A stretch of 64,000 nucleotides of DNA from Tenacibaculum adriaticum (GCF_008124875.1 NZ_VNIA01000001.1:760721-824720); one strand, 5' to 3'; shown: positions 39,567-48,260, counted from the first letter of the stretch. Made by a program: numbers and translations. Notes: generated by a model not told the origin, from the sequence alone.

Positions 39567-40871
39567 TTATTTCTGTCTAAAATAAATAGTTATCGGCACA
39601 CCCGTAAAATTATAACGTTCTCGTAATTGATTTTCAAGGTAACGTCTATATGGATCTCTTATATACTGTGGAAGATTTGCAAAGAAAGCAAACTGTGGTG
39701 TATGCGTAGGTAATTGCATACAATATTTTATTTTGATAAACTTTCCTTTAGTTGCTGGAGGTGGATTATGTTCAATGATATCCAACATAGTTTCGTTTAG
39801 CTTACTAGTTTGTATTTTTCTTTTTCTGTTTTCGTAAACTTCGACTGCAGCTTCAATAGCTTTAAAAATACGTTGTTTGTTTAGTACAGAAATAAATATA
39901 ATAGGAACATCGGTAAAAGGAGCAATAGTTTTACGGATTTTTGCTTCATAATCACGCATTGTATTTGTCTCTTTTTCTATTAAATCCCATTTATTAACTA
40001 AAATAACAATACCTTTTCTGTTCTTTTCTGCCAGCCAGAATATTTTTTCATCTTGACCTTCAAAATCACGTGTGGCATCAACCACAAGTATCGCAACATC
40101 ACAATGTTCAATAGCACGAACAGCGCGCATTACAGAATAAAATTCTAAATCTTCTTTTACTTTCGATTTTTTACGAATTCCGGCAGTATCAACTAAATTG
40201 AAATCAAATCCGAAACGATTATACTTAGTATCAATAGAATCACGAGTGGTACCCGCAATATCTGTTACGATATTTCTTTCTTCACCAATTAAAGCGTTAA
40301 TAAACGATGATTTCCCAGCATTGGGTCTTCCAACAACAGCAAAACGTGGTAGTTCATCTTCTTCAACTTCGTTATCTTCTGGTATTTCTTTTACAATTGC
40401 ATCTAACAACTCCCCAGTTCCACTACCATTAATAGATGAGATTGTATAATATTCTCCTAAACCAAGATTATAAAATTCGACAGCATCAGCATCACGCATT
40501 GCGTTATCAACTTTATTAACTGCCATAAAAAGAGGTTTTTTAACTTGGCGTAATATTTTTGCAACTTCTGTATCCATAGGTGTAATCCCTTGCTCAACAT
40601 CAACTACAAAAACAATAATATCTGCTTCTTCAATAGCTAATTGAACTTGTTTGCGAATTTCTCCTTCAAAAATATCATCAGACCCAACAATGTATCCTCC
40701 GGTGTCTATTACGGAGAATTCTTTTCCATTCCATTCTGATTTTCCGTAGTGACGATCACGTGTCACACCACTTACAGAATCGACTATTGCCTCACGACGT
40801 TGTACTAATCGGTTAAATAAAGTTGACTTTCCTACGTTAGGTCTCCCTACAATGGCTACAATACTACTCAT
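39567..40871 (-). CDS. der: Ribosome assembly GTPase Der (EngA)
   Basis: 434 residues with the two consecutive G domains unique to Der: G1 [14 protein letters not shown] at about residue 8 and [14 protein letters not shown] at about 180, with DTGG and DTAG G3 motifs and NKVD and NKWD G4 motifs, and a KH-like C-terminal domain ([16 protein letters not shown]). It acts in 50S ribosome maturation. A -7 element (minus-strand TATCTTTG, 40888-40895) lies 16 bases upstream. Confidence 0.97.
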   Translation of the reverse strand: MSSIVAIVGRPNVGKSTLFNRLVQRREAIVDSVSGVTRDRHYGKSEWNGKEFSVIDTGGYIVGSDDIFEGEIRKQVQLAIEEADIIVFVVDVEQGITPMDTEVAKILRQVKKPLFMAVNKVDNAMRDADAVEFYNLGLGEYYTISSINGSGTGELLDAIVKEIPEDNEVEEDELPRFAVVGRPNAGKSSFINALIGEERNIVTDIAGTTRDSIDTKYNRFGFDFNLVDTAGIRKKSKVKEDLEFYSVMRAVRAIEHCDVAILVVDATRDFEGQDEKIFWLAEKNRKGIVILVNKWDLIEKETNTMRDYEAKIRKTIAPFTDVPIIFISVLNKQRIFKAIEAAVEVYENRKRKIQTSKLNETMLDIIEHNPPPATKGKFIKIKYCMQLPTHTPQFAFFANLPQYIRDPYRRYLENQLRERYNFTGVPITIYFRQK

Positions 40872-41051
40872 TTTGCAAAAATTTGTGCAAAGATAGTTTT
40901 AATTTGTGATTATAGTTAATAAAGCTTTGTTTTTGAAGGGGCTTGGTTTTTAGAGTTTTGTTATCACTTCAATGGAGAATACAAGTAAACCTATTTGATG
41001 TAATTTTTTTGTATTAGATTTGAGAAAGTTGATTAATAGTTTTGGGTTAAA

Positions 41052-41564
41052 ATGAATAGAAGAGAAGAACAGAATAGTGAAATATTTCTTCGACCTCGAT
41101 TTTCGATTATGTGTGAGAGAAAAGCAACAGAGGTAATGCATACACTTTTATCAAACCTAAAGGAAAATAAAAAAGATTTTAAAACTAGGATTTCTGATAA
41201 TCATATTTTTATTGATATTCCAGAAAAGGAAACTCATTTTTGGTCACCGCAATTACATTTTGAGGTAGTTGAAGATGAGGGAAAGACAAAAATTAAAGGA
41301 TTATTTGGGCCTAAACCACAAGTTTGGACATTATTTATGTTTGTTCATTTCTTTGTAGCTACTGCTTTTATAGGCTTTACAATCATGTTTTATGTGAAAA
41401 ACAAATTTGGAGAAAGCGTAGTTTTTCCACTAGTAATGTTAGTAGTCTTACCTATTATTTGGTTTTTATTATATTTTTTAGGTCAATTTGGAAAACAAAC
41501 AGGAAAAAATCAAATGGATGATTTAAAAAACTTCATGAAAGACATTCTTGAAAATATTAATTAA
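41052..41564 (+). CDS. Small membrane protein of unknown function
   Basis: 170 residues. The first 90 form a soluble part of no clear family (ISDNHIFIDIPEKETHFWSPQ; EDEGKTKIKGLFGPKPQVW). Two transmembrane helices follow, LFMFVHFFVATAFIGFTIMF and VVFPLVMLVVLPIIWFLLYF, with a charged loop between. It is divergent from der and its stop overlaps the convergent era stop by 4 bases. An alternative start is the Met at 41109. Confidence 0.65.
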   Translation: MNRREEQNSEIFLRPRFSIMCERKATEVMHTLLSNLKENKKDFKTRISDNHIFIDIPEKETHFWSPQLHFEVVEDEGKTKIKGLFGPKPQVWTLFMFVHFFVATAFIGFTIMFYVKNKFGESVVFPLVMLVVLPIIWFLLYFLGQFGKQTGKNQMDDLKNFMKDILENIN

Positions 41565-42442
41565 TCCTTATAACCAAAACGTTTTAACTGACGGTCGTTT
41601 GAGCGCCAATTTTTATTTACTTTAACATACAAATCTAAAAACACTTTTTTATCAAAGAACTTTTCTAAGTCTTTTCGAGCCTCTGTACCAACACGTTTTA
41701 TAGCGGCTCCTTTATGCCCGATAATAATACCTTTTTGAGTTTCACGTTCTACCATTATTACTGAGCGAATCTTTATAATACCGTCTTCTTCGGAAAAACT
41801 TTCAGTTTCTACTTCTACTGAATAAGGTATTTCTTTTTTATACTGTTGCAAAATTTTCTCTCTAATTTTTTCATTAACAAAAAAACGTTCAGATTTATCG
41901 GTTAATTGATCTTTAGGGTAAAATGGAGGAGAGTCGGGTAACAGCTCTATAATTTTATAAAAAACACTTTCTACATTAAATTTTTCTAATGCTGAAATTA
42001 CATAAACGAATGAGTTTGGAACTTTTGCACGCCAATAAGCAATTTTTTCATCCACTTCTTCTGGAGTAGACTTATCAATTTTATTAAGTAATAAGATTAC
42101 AGGTATTTTACTATTTATGATCTTATTAAAGAAAGCATCATTTTTAAGCTCTTTCTCACCCACTTCCACCATGTAAATTAAGACATCGGCATCATCAAAA
42201 GCAGACTTGACAAAATCCATCATAGATTCTTGTAATTCGTAAGCGGGTTGTATAATTCCAGGGGTGTCTGAAAATACAATTTGATAATCTTCACCATTTA
42301 CAATACCTAAAATTCGATGGCGTGTAGTTTGCGCTTTAGAGGTAATGATTGAAAGTTTCTCGCCTACTAAGGCATTCATTAAGGTTGATTTTCCAACATT
42401 TGGGTTTCCAATAATGTTTACAAATCCTGCTTTATGTGTCAT
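41561..42442 (-). CDS. era: GTPase Era
   Basis: 293 residues with one G domain ([27 protein letters not shown]) and a C-terminal KH domain (GIIIGHKGAAIKRVGTEARK). Era binds 16S rRNA near the 3' end and is needed for 30S assembly. A TACCTTTG -7 element on the minus strand (42447-42454) lies only 5 bases before the ATG, so the mRNA may be leaderless. Confidence 0.96.
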   Translation of the reverse strand: MTHKAGFVNIIGNPNVGKSTLMNALVGEKLSIITSKAQTTRHRILGIVNGEDYQIVFSDTPGIIQPAYELQESMMDFVKSAFDDADVLIYMVEVGEKELKNDAFFNKIINSKIPVILLLNKIDKSTPEEVDEKIAYWRAKVPNSFVYVISALEKFNVESVFYKIIELLPDSPPFYPKDQLTDKSERFFVNEKIREKILQQYKKEIPYSVEVETESFSEEDGIIKIRSVIMVERETQKGIIIGHKGAAIKRVGTEARKDLEKFFDKKVFLDLYVKVNKNWRSNDRQLKRFGYKD

Positions 42443-42518
42443 GTAGCAAAGGTAATTGTTTTTTAGAGTGATAGTTATAATAGTTAAAAAATAGTTTTTA
42501 TAAAAAAATAAAAATTTG

Positions 42519-42551
42519 TTTGGTTAAAACAAAGAAAAGGTTGTATATTTG
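42519..42551 (+). promoter_or_regulatory. Promoter of the tRNA-fMet gene
   Basis: TTTG at 42519-42522 and TATATTTG at 42544-42551, 21 bases apart; matches the Bacteroidota consensus. The tRNA starts 11 bases downstream. Confidence 0.75.
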
Positions 42552-42562
42552 CACCCACAAAT

Positions 42563-42635
42563 CGCGGGATAGAGCAGTAGGCAGCTCGTCGGGCTCATAA
42601 CCCGAAGGTCACTGGTTCGAGTCCAGTTCCCGCTA
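42563..42635 (+). tRNA. tRNA-fMet (initiator, anticodon CAT)
   Basis: The cloverleaf folds cleanly: acceptor arm CGCGGGA/TCCCGCT, D arm GAGC/GCTC, anticodon arm TCGGG/CCCGA with loop CTCATAA, T arm ACTGG/CCAGT with TTCGAGT. The first acceptor pair is C-T (mismatched), and the anticodon stem has three G-C pairs, both marks of an initiator tRNA. The discriminator is A and no CCA is encoded. An accessory region begins right after it, so the 3' part is a probable integration site. Confidence 0.96.
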
Positions 42636-42650
42636 CTAGATAAATAAAGG

Positions 42651-42679
42651 GCTTCCAATTTTTTTGGGAGCTTTTTTTA
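42651..42679 (+). terminator. Terminator after the tRNA gene
   Basis: GCTTCC and GGGAGC form a six-pair stem (one G-T) around a T-rich loop, followed by a run of seven T. Confidence 0.75.
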
Positions 42680-42687
42680 TTTCAATG

Positions 42688-42708
42688 GGTACAGAATAGG
42701 TACAGAAT
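42688..42708. repeat. Tandem GGTACAGAAT repeat near the tRNA, possible recombinase site
   Basis: The decamer GGTACAGAAT occurs at 42688-42697 and again at 42699-42708, separated by one A. It lies 53 bases after the tRNA 3' end. Tandem GGTACA-type repeats downstream of a tRNA are a common sight at the ends of tyrosine-recombinase elements in Bacteroidota (from memory, not checked). It may be an integrase-binding site; no integrase is in the window. Confidence 0.5.
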
Positions 42709-42719
42709 GAGAGAAGTTT

Positions 42720-43351
42720 TTTATAAATTTCATCTTAAAATAAAACTTGATTTAAATTAATTCGAATTGAGTGTAAATAAGATTCAATTACTATTTCTTC
42801 AATTTAGTAGTAATAGGTTACGAGAAAAAACACTTCGCTTCAAAAGTCTTGGACACAATCCATCATTTTAGCCTTATATTCCATTAATCCTTCCCGCTAT
42901 GCTGGGAAGGAGCATTTCATTCCAAGCTAAAATCGCGGATTAAGTCCGCCTAATCAGAATTTCAAATTTAAATTTAGTATCACTTCCTGATAGGTTGTTG
43001 TTCTTCATACTACGTTTTTGCTCTAAGCCTGAACCACCAACCTAATACCTTTTTTGCCAGCAAATCACCAACATTTAGGCTTAAACGGACTGCATAATCA
43101 GGCTCACTTCGACTACGCTCAGCGCAGGCTAACCTCGCACTTTTTATAAGTCCTTAATAAGCCTAAATATTGAAAATGTGTAAGCAACAAAAAAGGTAAC
43201 AGCTGACGGCTCTATGGGAAGTAAATCAAAAACAACGAATCATGAAATCATATCAAAATATCCAAAAAGGAAGTGACACTAAAAGACAAAAAGGAAAACG
43301 CTTCTGGATATAATAAGTAAATCAATGTTTAATTTATAAATTTCAAAAATC
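42720..43351. other. Non-coding stretch at the left end of the mobile region
   Basis: No gene in 630 bases. It contains a CCTTCCC/GGGAAGG hairpin at about 42888-42909, a GCGGA/TCCGC hairpin at about 42935-42949, and the three concentric inverted repeats at 42976-43280. The higher G+C and lack of ORFs contrast with the neighbouring genes. Confidence 0.7.
42976..43280. repeat. Three concentric inverted repeats
   Basis: Outer arms 42976-42988 and 43268-43280 (12 of 13 complementary), middle arms 43046-43056 and 43188-43198 (TACCTTTTTTG and its complement), inner arms 43073-43083 and 43158-43168 (ATTTAGGCTTA and its complement). All three are centred between 43120 and 43128. It looks like a diverged 300-base palindrome or two inverted copies of a short sequence. 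Function unknown. Confidence 0.75.
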
Positions 43352-43687
43352 ATGAGTACATTAAAAAACAAAGTACAGTTAATTGGAAATGTTGGTCAAG
43401 AACCAGCAATTACCAACCTTGAAAGTGGAAAGAAAGTAGCCCGTTTTTCCTTAGCGACCAATGAAAACTATAAAGACAGTAAGGGCGAAAAACAAGTGGA
43501 TACTAATTGGCATACTATTGTTGCCTGGGGCAAGACAGCAGAAATCATTGAAAAATATGTAATTAAGGGTAAAGAAATTGCTGTTGAAGGTAAATTGACT
43601 TCACGCTCATATGAGGACAATGAAGGTGTAAAACGATATGTTACTGAAGTGGTAGCAGACGAAATCCTACTATTGGGAAATAAATAG
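43352..43687 (+). CDS. ssb: Single-stranded DNA-binding protein, short element-borne type
   Basis: 111 residues with an SSB OB-fold: LKNKVQLIGNVGQEPAITNL at the start, SLATNENYKDSKGEKQVDTN, HTIVAWGKTAEIIEKYV and GKLTSRSYEDNEGVKRYVTE. It stops right after the fold, so the flexible linker and acidic tip found in chromosomal SSBs are missing. Short SSBs of this kind accompany conjugative and mobilizable elements. It is followed by a terminator and a RadC-like gene. Confidence 0.9.
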   Translation: MSTLKNKVQLIGNVGQEPAITNLESGKKVARFSLATNENYKDSKGEKQVDTNWHTIVAWGKTAEIIEKYVIKGKEIAVEGKLTSRSYEDNEGVKRYVTEVVADEILLLGNK

Positions 43688-43693
43688 ATAAAT

Positions 43694-43732
43694 AAAGAGA
43701 GCATGTCTCTGGGAAAGTCTTGCTCTCTTTTT
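43694..43732 (+). terminator. Terminator after ssb
   Basis: AAAGAGAGCA at 43694-43703 pairs with TGCTCTCTTT at 43721-43730, followed by T. Confidence 0.8.
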
Positions 43733-43758
43733 CATTATTCACCTTTAAAAGTAAAACA

Positions 43759-44208
43759 ATGAAATACAAAGTTAATGAAATACAAATTAGTTATAGAGAA
43801 AAAATAAGCACATTAAAATCAGCTTCTATGAAAAACTCCGAAGATGTTGCCAATTTACTTTTCAGGAATTGGGATACTGCCAATATAGGTTTACGCGAAA
43901 CATTCAAAATTCTTTTGTTGAACAATGCTAATAAAGTTAAGGGGATTTCCTCCTTATCTATTGGCGGAATAACGGGTACAATGGTAGATATAAGAATACT
44001 GTTTGCTATAGTATTGAAAACCCTTTCAGTTGGTATTATATTGGCACATAACCACCCCAGTGGAAAACTACAACCTAGTACAGCTGATAAGGAGTTAACT
44101 TTTAAAATCGTTAAAGCAGCAAAGCTACTTGATGTGAAAGTATTAGACCATATTATTATCACTCCGAAGAAACAATATTTTAGTTTTGCGGATAACGGTT
44201 TGTTATAA
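43759..44208 (+). CDS. RadC-like JAB-domain protein
   Basis: 149 residues from the Met at 43759. The MPN/JAB metal motif is intact: ILAHNHPSGKLQPSTADKEL (HxHPSG, then PS and D). This is the UPF0758 C-terminal domain alone, without the helix-hairpin-helix part of chromosomal RadC. Stand-alone versions are frequent in mobile elements, often near ssb; the role is not settled. The frame is open a further 13 codons upstream, but that part falls on the ssb terminator. Confidence 0.87.
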   Translation: MKYKVNEIQISYREKISTLKSASMKNSEDVANLLFRNWDTANIGLRETFKILLLNNANKVKGISSLSIGGITGTMVDIRILFAIVLKTLSVGIILAHNHPSGKLQPSTADKELTFKIVKAAKLLDVKVLDHIIITPKKQYFSFADNGLL

Positions 44209-44224
44209 TTTCAATTATTTAGTT

Positions 44225-44422
44225 ATGATTTTTTTGAATTATAATAACCTAGATAAAGAAACCCAAACCCGATTACTCACAATCTCAAAAAAGGATATTG
44301 AAAGTCGATTTGGAGACCAATTGAAAGCCTATGCTCAAAACCATCAGATAGATTATAAAACGCTATTAGATGAAGAAGCAATACGAAATCTATACAATTA
44401 TGATTATATTTTTAATGTTTGA
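44225..44422 (+). CDS. Small conserved-looking protein of unknown function
   Basis: 65 residues from the Met at 44225: an acidic/helical protein (NNLDKETQTRLLTISKKDIE, SRFGDQLKAYAQNHQIDYKT). Not recognised. It lies 16 bases after the RadC-like gene and before a terminator, so it is probably the last gene of that unit. A longer frame starting at 44186 overlaps RadC. Confidence 0.5.
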   Translation: MIFLNYNNLDKETQTRLLTISKKDIESRFGDQLKAYAQNHQIDYKTLLDEEAIRNLYNYDYIFNV

Positions 44423-44438
44423 TTAATCAATTTACTAC

Positions 44439-44470
44439 AAAAAGGTTCAAATTTAATGTTGAGCCTTTTT
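44439..44470. terminator. Hairpin terminator between the RadC unit and the mobilization region
   Basis: AAAAAGGTTCAA at 44439-44450 pairs with TTGAGCCTTTTT at 44459-44470 (one G-T). A and T runs on both sides allow both directions. Confidence 0.8.
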
Positions 44471-44629
44471 ACATCTTATAAACAGATCAATTTGTATATT
44501 TATATGGTAATGTTCCTGCATTAAAATGGTTGTCAAAACTATTATTTCACTTTTTAATTGACAACCTAAAACTTCCAAATCATTGAACTTTAAAGCAACT
44601 GATTTTCTAATCATGTTGTTTGGATTTTT

Positions 44630-44685
44630 GTCACGCTCGCGTGACGAAAAGGAAAAGCAAGAGGGTAACACGCTAAAGCGATGTT
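44630..44685. other. Candidate origin of transfer (oriT)
   Basis: Two inverted repeats lie just before the mobilization genes: GTCACGC/GCGTGAC with a 2-base loop at 44630-44645, and AACACGCT/AGCG(A)TGTT at 44667-44685 with one extra base. Between them is a purine-rich GGAAAAGCAAGAGGG. Position, purine-rich core and paired repeats are what one expects for a relaxase recognition site and nick region, but the nick site itself cannot be assigned. Confidence 0.55.
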
Positions 44686-44815
44686 ATATATTCTAGTTCT
44701 TTTTCAAACCCCTTAAAAATAAGGGGTTGAAGAAATTTATATAGTAATGAGATTTTTGATTTTTAATGGAAAAATCAAGAGAACCCAGTAAAAACAAGGA
44801 AATTTTAATGGAAAA

Positions 44816-45391
44816 ATGGATAAAGGATATCAAAAAGAACAATTTACGTGTTTGAGCATTAAAATCTCCATTGCCAAAAAGTACAGGAAATTTTGTAGGA
44901 GTTTCGGAAAATCCCAGTCCCTGACTCTATTGGCTATGTTAGATTTTTTTCAAGTAAATGAAGTTTCTCCAAATGACCGCTTGGGAGAAACTATCTCTAG
45001 TTTAAAGCACCAAATGAAACGGCGTTTCAATGCTGTTATTGCTATTATTCGTGATATTGAAAAAAGCCAAACTAAGCCTACCACTATTATGTTACAACAG
45101 TTATTTGAGCAAGCTTCCGGAGATAGTGAAGAAGAAACATTTGATTTTGGTACTCCGGAACTTATTTCTGAAAGCGAAGAGCTTAATTATTATCGTGATA
45201 ATTATTTCAAAATCCAAAGCGAGCATCAAGCAATGTGTAACGATCTTGAGTTGGTTTTAAATAGCATCAAACCAGTTAAAGGAACTTTTGGCAGTAGCTT
45301 CTTAAAATTGGAGATATCAAAAAAAGAATACCAGGAATTAAAAAATAGGATTGAAAATGTATATAACCATAACAGCACAGAAATTGGGTGA
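44816..45391 (+). CDS. bfmA: BfmA/BtgA-family mobilization protein
   Basis: 191 residues. The start KEQFTCLSIKISIAKKYRKF then CRSFGKSQSLTLLAMLDFF is like the ribbon-helix-helix-containing BfmA/BtgA proteins of Bacteroides mobilizable elements, which bind oriT and assist the relaxase. A Glu-rich middle (GDSEEETFDFGTPELISESE) and a short coiled tail follow. It overlaps the relaxase gene by 35 bases. The gene symbol rests on family recognition by eye. Confidence 0.8.
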   Translation: MDKGYQKEQFTCLSIKISIAKKYRKFCRSFGKSQSLTLLAMLDFFQVNEVSPNDRLGETISSLKHQMKRRFNAVIAIIRDIEKSQTKPTTIMLQQLFEQASGDSEEETFDFGTPELISESEELNYYRDNYFKIQSEHQAMCNDLELVLNSIKPVKGTFGSSFLKLEISKKEYQELKNRIENVYNHNSTEIG

Positions 45392-46391
45392 TAATTATGC
45401 CCGAAGCTCAGCAAATTTTGTAAGCTATTTAGAAAAGGAAAATGAAGGTAGAATTATTGAAGAACAAGAACAGTTTTTTAATCAATTTGGAGAAGAAATA
45501 AAAGCAGATGAAGTTATTCGTGAGATAGATAGTAATACTGCGAAATTAAAACGTAATGAACCTCGTTTCTATTCCATTACTGTTAATCCGAGTAAACGGG
45601 AATTGAACCAACTGCAAAATCATTCCAAAGATTTAAAAACCTATACCAATGAATTAATGATAGCGTATGCCGAATCTTTTAACCGTGAGATTAATGGACA
45701 GAAAGTAACAGTCAATGACATTAAGTTTTATGCAAAGATTGAACATAGTCGTACCTACAAAGGAACTGATAAGGCTGTCAAAGAAAATCAACCTTATGCT
45801 ACCAAAATTTTGGAGTTAAAGCAGCAAATTAAAAGTATTAAAAATGGAATGGTAGAAGGCAATATAAAAAGTTTAAACAGGAAAATAGCCAAACTCGAAA
45901 GGGAAGCACCATATCAAATAAATGGAAAGCGTATCGTACGGGGTATGGCAAAAGAAGGATCACAAACACATATCCATATTATTGTAAGTAGAAAGGACAT
46001 AAGTAACAAATACAGTTTGTCACCAGGAAGTAAGCATAAAGCATCAGAAGTTAACATGCATGGTAAGCAAGTAAAACGGGGGTTTAACCGTGATGCTTTT
46101 TTCAAGAAGTCAGAAGAGATTTTTGATAAGCAATTAAACTATAATCGTAACTATGTTGAAACCTACACAGCACGCAAAACATTCATTAAAAATCCAGAAA
46201 AGTATTTTGCTAGTTTAATGGGCTTACCAACAAGCCAAAAAGCACTTGCATTTAAACTATTGGGGAAATCTGGAATGCCAGTACCGCCGATGAACATACC
46301 TGTTAATAAGGCACAATTAGCATACAAGGTATTCAAACAATTAAAAAGAACATTAGATAGAGGTATTCAATCAAGTTCAATCGGGATATGA
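45357..46391 (+). CDS. bfmB: MobB-family relaxase
   Basis: 344 residues from the ATG at 45357 (an in-frame TTG lies two codons upstream). A relaxase nicks oriT and stays bound to the 5' end during transfer. The histidine-containing metal-site region is QTHIHIIVSRKDISNK, with further EHSRTYKGTD and NYVETYTARKTF. A catalytic Tyr cannot be fixed by eye. The family is the one found with BfmA/BtgA in Bacteroidota. Its stop overlaps the next ATG (ATGA). Confidence 0.85.
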   Translation: MYITITAQKLGDNYARSSANFVSYLEKENEGRIIEEQEQFFNQFGEEIKADEVIREIDSNTAKLKRNEPRFYSITVNPSKRELNQLQNHSKDLKTYTNELMIAYAESFNREINGQKVTVNDIKFYAKIEHSRTYKGTDKAVKENQPYATKILELKQQIKSIKNGMVEGNIKSLNRKIAKLEREAPYQINGKRIVRGMAKEGSQTHIHIIVSRKDISNKYSLSPGSKHKASEVNMHGKQVKRGFNRDAFFKKSEEIFDKQLNYNRNYVETYTARKTFIKNPEKYFASLMGLPTSQKALAFKLLGKSGMPVPPMNIPVNKAQLAYKVFKQLKRTLDRGIQSSSIGI

Positions 46392-47848
46392 ATTGGACAA
46401 TGGCACATATCATTTTATATGTTGTATTACCAGCACTAATAACGGTTATTGTCTTTTATGTTTATATTTTTTCTGAGGAGAATTCAAAAACAAATAAGAA
46501 GTATCAAGTCCATTTTAAACTAAAACAAGGAAAATTTAAGATAGATAATGTTAGAAGGGGAGTATCCATTATTGGTTCTGCAGGAAGTGGGAAAACAGAA
46601 AGTGTAGTGTATAATTTATTACAACACTTTGCGAAGTACAATTTCTGTGGAATCATTCATGATTATAAAGATTTTGAATTGACAGAGATTGCTTATCCTC
46701 TCTTTAAAGATATGGATGTTGATTTTTATACCATTTCATTTGATAAAATTTATCATCGAGTAAACCCTATTGCTCCAAGATATTTACCCAATGAAGAGAG
46801 TGTAAACGAAGTATCCAAAGTTTTAATTGAAAATCTTCTGGAAATGAATTTATCTGAAGCATCAGGAAGTTCAAAGTTTTTTATGGACGCTGTTGAAGGG
46901 TTATTAAGTGGCCTTATTTGGAAATTAAAAACTGCTTATCCACAGCTATGTACATTACCACATTTAATTGCACTATATCAGACCATGAGCACTAAAAAGT
47001 TAGTAGTTTTTTTAAATTCCGATTTTACCTCTAAAGCTATGGCAAGTGCTTTTATTAACGGAATTGAATCGGAAAAACAAACTGCAGGTGTGAAAAGTAC
47101 CTTAGCCAATGCTTTTAAAAAAATCTCATCACAAAAAATATTTATGGTTCTTTCTGCAGATGAAGTTCCCTTGAATATTAATAATCCTAATAACAAAGCT
47201 GTAATTTCCATAGTCAATAATCCGCAATACGAATCAGCATATTCACCGATCATTGCCACAATTATGCACACAGTTATTAAGCAGATGAGCATGAGAAATC
47301 AAGAATCAGCTTTTGTGCTTATGGAAGAAGCTCCAACTATAAAACTGTTGAACATGCATCGTATTCCAGCAACATTACGAAGCTATGATATTGCAACTGT
47401 GTATGTAATGCAGGATAAAATCCAAAACGATATGCTCTATGGAGAAAAAGCCAGCAAAGCTATATTAAGCAATCTTTCCTATCAGTTCTTTGGTAAGGTT
47501 AACGATCCTGATACGGCTAAATATTATGAACGTTTTTTTGAAATTATAAAGAACCCCACAAAAAGTATTAGTAAGAGTACAGGGCTTTCTTGGGATGCTC
47601 GAATTACCAAAGGAGAAAAAGAAGTGCCAAAAAGAAAAGCAGAGATTTTTTTTAGATTAAAACCTGGTGAATTTATTGCTTTTGCTGACGGGATGGATAA
47701 AAAAATAAGTTTTAAACTTCAATCAATTTATAAGAAAAGGTCTATAAAAAATAAGCAATATTCAAAAGAAGAATCAGAGCTAAATTTTTACCGTATTCAT
47801 AGGGATATTGAACGTTTTTTTATTAAACAACAAACTCAATTCATTTAA
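46388..47848 (+). CDS. bfmC: VirD4/TraG-type coupling protein
   Basis: 486 residues. N-terminal transmembrane helix (IILYVVLPALITVIVFYVYIF), then an FtsK-like P-loop ATPase: Walker A IIGSAGSGKTESVVYN at about residue 60 and a Walker B-like SAFVLMEEAPTI near 310. It docks the relaxase-DNA complex to a type IV secretion channel. No Tra channel genes are in the window, so this element is mobilizable rather than self-transmissible as far as can be seen. Translationally coupled to the relaxase. Confidence 0.88.
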   Translation: MNWTMAHIILYVVLPALITVIVFYVYIFSEENSKTNKKYQVHFKLKQGKFKIDNVRRGVSIIGSAGSGKTESVVYNLLQHFAKYNFCGIIHDYKDFELTEIAYPLFKDMDVDFYTISFDKIYHRVNPIAPRYLPNEESVNEVSKVLIENLLEMNLSEASGSSKFFMDAVEGLLSGLIWKLKTAYPQLCTLPHLIALYQTMSTKKLVVFLNSDFTSKAMASAFINGIESEKQTAGVKSTLANAFKKISSQKIFMVLSADEVPLNINNPNNKAVISIVNNPQYESAYSPIIATIMHTVIKQMSMRNQESAFVLMEEAPTIKLLNMHRIPATLRSYDIATVYVMQDKIQNDMLYGEKASKAILSNLSYQFFGKVNDPDTAKYYERFFEIIKNPTKSISKSTGLSWDARITKGEKEVPKRKAEIFFRLKPGEFIAFADGMDKKISFKLQSIYKKRSIKNKQYSKEESELNFYRIHRDIERFFIKQQTQFI

Positions 47849-47873
47849 AGTAGGGTTAATCCAAAAGAGGTGT

Positions 47874-48254
47874 TTAAGAACAATCTTTACAAACACCAGT
47901 AAGTACACAATTCACACTCTCAACATTATAGCCTTTTTCAAGTGAAAAATGTACGGGTACAGGCAGGCATTCAATAGTTTCACATTTTGTGCAACGAAAA
48001 TGAAAATGGTGTAAAGGTGTTCTTATAGAGCTATCATCACATTTCACGCATACGGCAAAATATTGTTTCCCATCCTCTGCAACTATTCTATGGAGAACCC
48101 CATCCTCACAAAAGCGATTTAAAACGCGGTAAATAGTAGCTCTATTGATATCAATATCTATCTTCTGCTCAATCGCATCTTGGCTCATTGCTTTGCTAGT
48201 CCCTGTTAAGACTCCTAAAACAGCTTCTTTAGTAGGTGTATTTCTTCTTTTCAT
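47874..48254 (-). CDS. Fur-family metal-responsive repressor
   Basis: 126 residues with the winged HTH (KEAVLGVLTGTSKAMSQDAI, NRATIYRVLNRFCEDGVLHRI) and the Fur metal sites (HHFHFRCTKCETIECLPVPV, with CVKC and CKDC pairs). The many Cys suggest a structural zinc and a Zur- or PerR-like sensor, but zinc, iron or peroxide cannot be told apart by eye. It is the only minus-strand gene of the cargo and faces the divergent promoter with TTTGCAA boxes, so it probably controls both itself and the downstream locus. Confidence 0.85.
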   Translation of the reverse strand: MKRRNTPTKEAVLGVLTGTSKAMSQDAIEQKIDIDINRATIYRVLNRFCEDGVLHRIVAEDGKQYFAVCVKCDDSSIRTPLHHFHFRCTKCETIECLPVPVHFSLEKGYNVESVNCVLTGVCKDCS

Positions 48255-48260
48255 TTATTA

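Noticed and set aside
43101..43130. CRISPR-like or REP element around the CTTCGACTACGCTCAG sequence.
   Set aside because: Only one copy in the window and no spacers; it lies at the centre of the concentric repeats instead.
44453..44671. A 72-codon minus-strand reading frame over the candidate oriT.
   Set aside because: It starts within the inverted repeats and ends in the terminator hairpin. No promoter or family similarity; most likely chance.
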